Assembly (NCBI RefSeq): GCF_001467625.1 | Contig: NZ_LNYB01000085.1 | Coordinates: 446,661 to 492,233, forward strand | Source: Legionella feeleii | Lineage (GTDB): Bacteria; Pseudomonadota; Gammaproteobacteria; Legionellales; Legionellaceae | DNA length: 45,573 nucleotides | Reading direction: 5' to 3' | Shown here: piece by piece, positions 45,485-45,573 of the stretch | Numbering within the stretch: the stretch's first letter is position 1 | How the letters are laid out: each line of letters begins with the position of its first letter | The notes under the pieces: generated by a model | What the model was told of the DNA's origin: nothing | The model's input: only the letters and a program-made list of their open reading frames with translations | Database searches by the model: none | Position numbers and translations under genes: made by a program

Positions 45485-45573
45485 GAGTTATTGTCAATTC
45501 TGGTGTATGAGCAAAATATCATCAAGCGGCCTTCCAGTCCGATTGTTCAACAACCTGCACTCCGTCTTCAAAC
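45485..45573 (-). mobile_element. IS256-family insertion sequence, copy 2 (partial, inverted)
   Basis: These 89 bases are the exact reverse complement of 5825-5913, i.e. the right end of copy 1 including the transposase C-terminus. The window ends inside the element. It is inserted into the integrase gene, with its transposase pointing back toward the tRNA. The two copies therefore face each other across about 39.6 kb. Confidence 0.92.

Overview
The window looks like DNA from a Legionella-type gammaproteobacterium. The strongest pointer is a protein of the Legionella major outer membrane protein family (14351-15235). The rest fits a moderately AT-rich gammaproteobacterial chromosome: clpS-clpA, icd, rluE, mreBCD, comEA, ppsA, queF, purB-nadB-nadA and DUF945/DUF1328/CsbD proteins. 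The genus is inferred from protein character, not from any search.

Layout. (1) 1-4526 is an AT-rich, plasmid-like segment. It holds the 3' end of a queuosine-precursor transporter, queC, a pair of tandem palindromes, parB, parA with an N-terminal HTH (type Ia-like), a structured leader, a replication-initiator-like gene and DnaA-box-like sites. (2) 4527-5913 is a complete 1387-bp IS256-family element with no target-site duplication. (3) 5914-45017 is chromosome-like housekeeping sequence: an MFS transporter; an LPS ligase and glycosyltransferase; clpA/clpS; icd; an outer membrane protein; rluE; a PAS/HD-GYP protein; a tripartite RND pump; mreBCD; comEA; a tight five-gene run ppsA, antiporter, nadC, murG-like, M20 peptidase; queF; purB-nadB-nadA; a double GrpB protein; glutathione peroxidase; and a group of small envelope and stress proteins. 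(4) 45018-45573 is tRNA-Leu(CAA) followed by the start of a P4-type integrase. The integrase is cut after about 60 codons by a second copy of the same IS, in inverted orientation and running off the window.

How the genes work together. All three steps of quinolinate synthesis and use are here (nadB, nadA on +; nadC on -). Two enzymes of the 7-deazaguanine (queuosine) route are present: queC in the plasmid-like part and queF in the chromosomal part. Cell shape and wall functions cluster (mreBCD plus a MurG-like enzyme and an M20 peptidase). The RND permease, adaptor and outer membrane factor form one overlapping operon.

The most unusual part is the left end. It has the expected parts of a plasmid maintenance module: initiator, candidate origin, parA, parB and a candidate centromere next to parB. 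This module carries queC and a precursor transporter and is joined to chromosomal genes through an IS that lacks a duplication. This suggests IS-mediated fusion or rearrangement of a plasmid with the chromosome, or an assembly join at an IS repeat.
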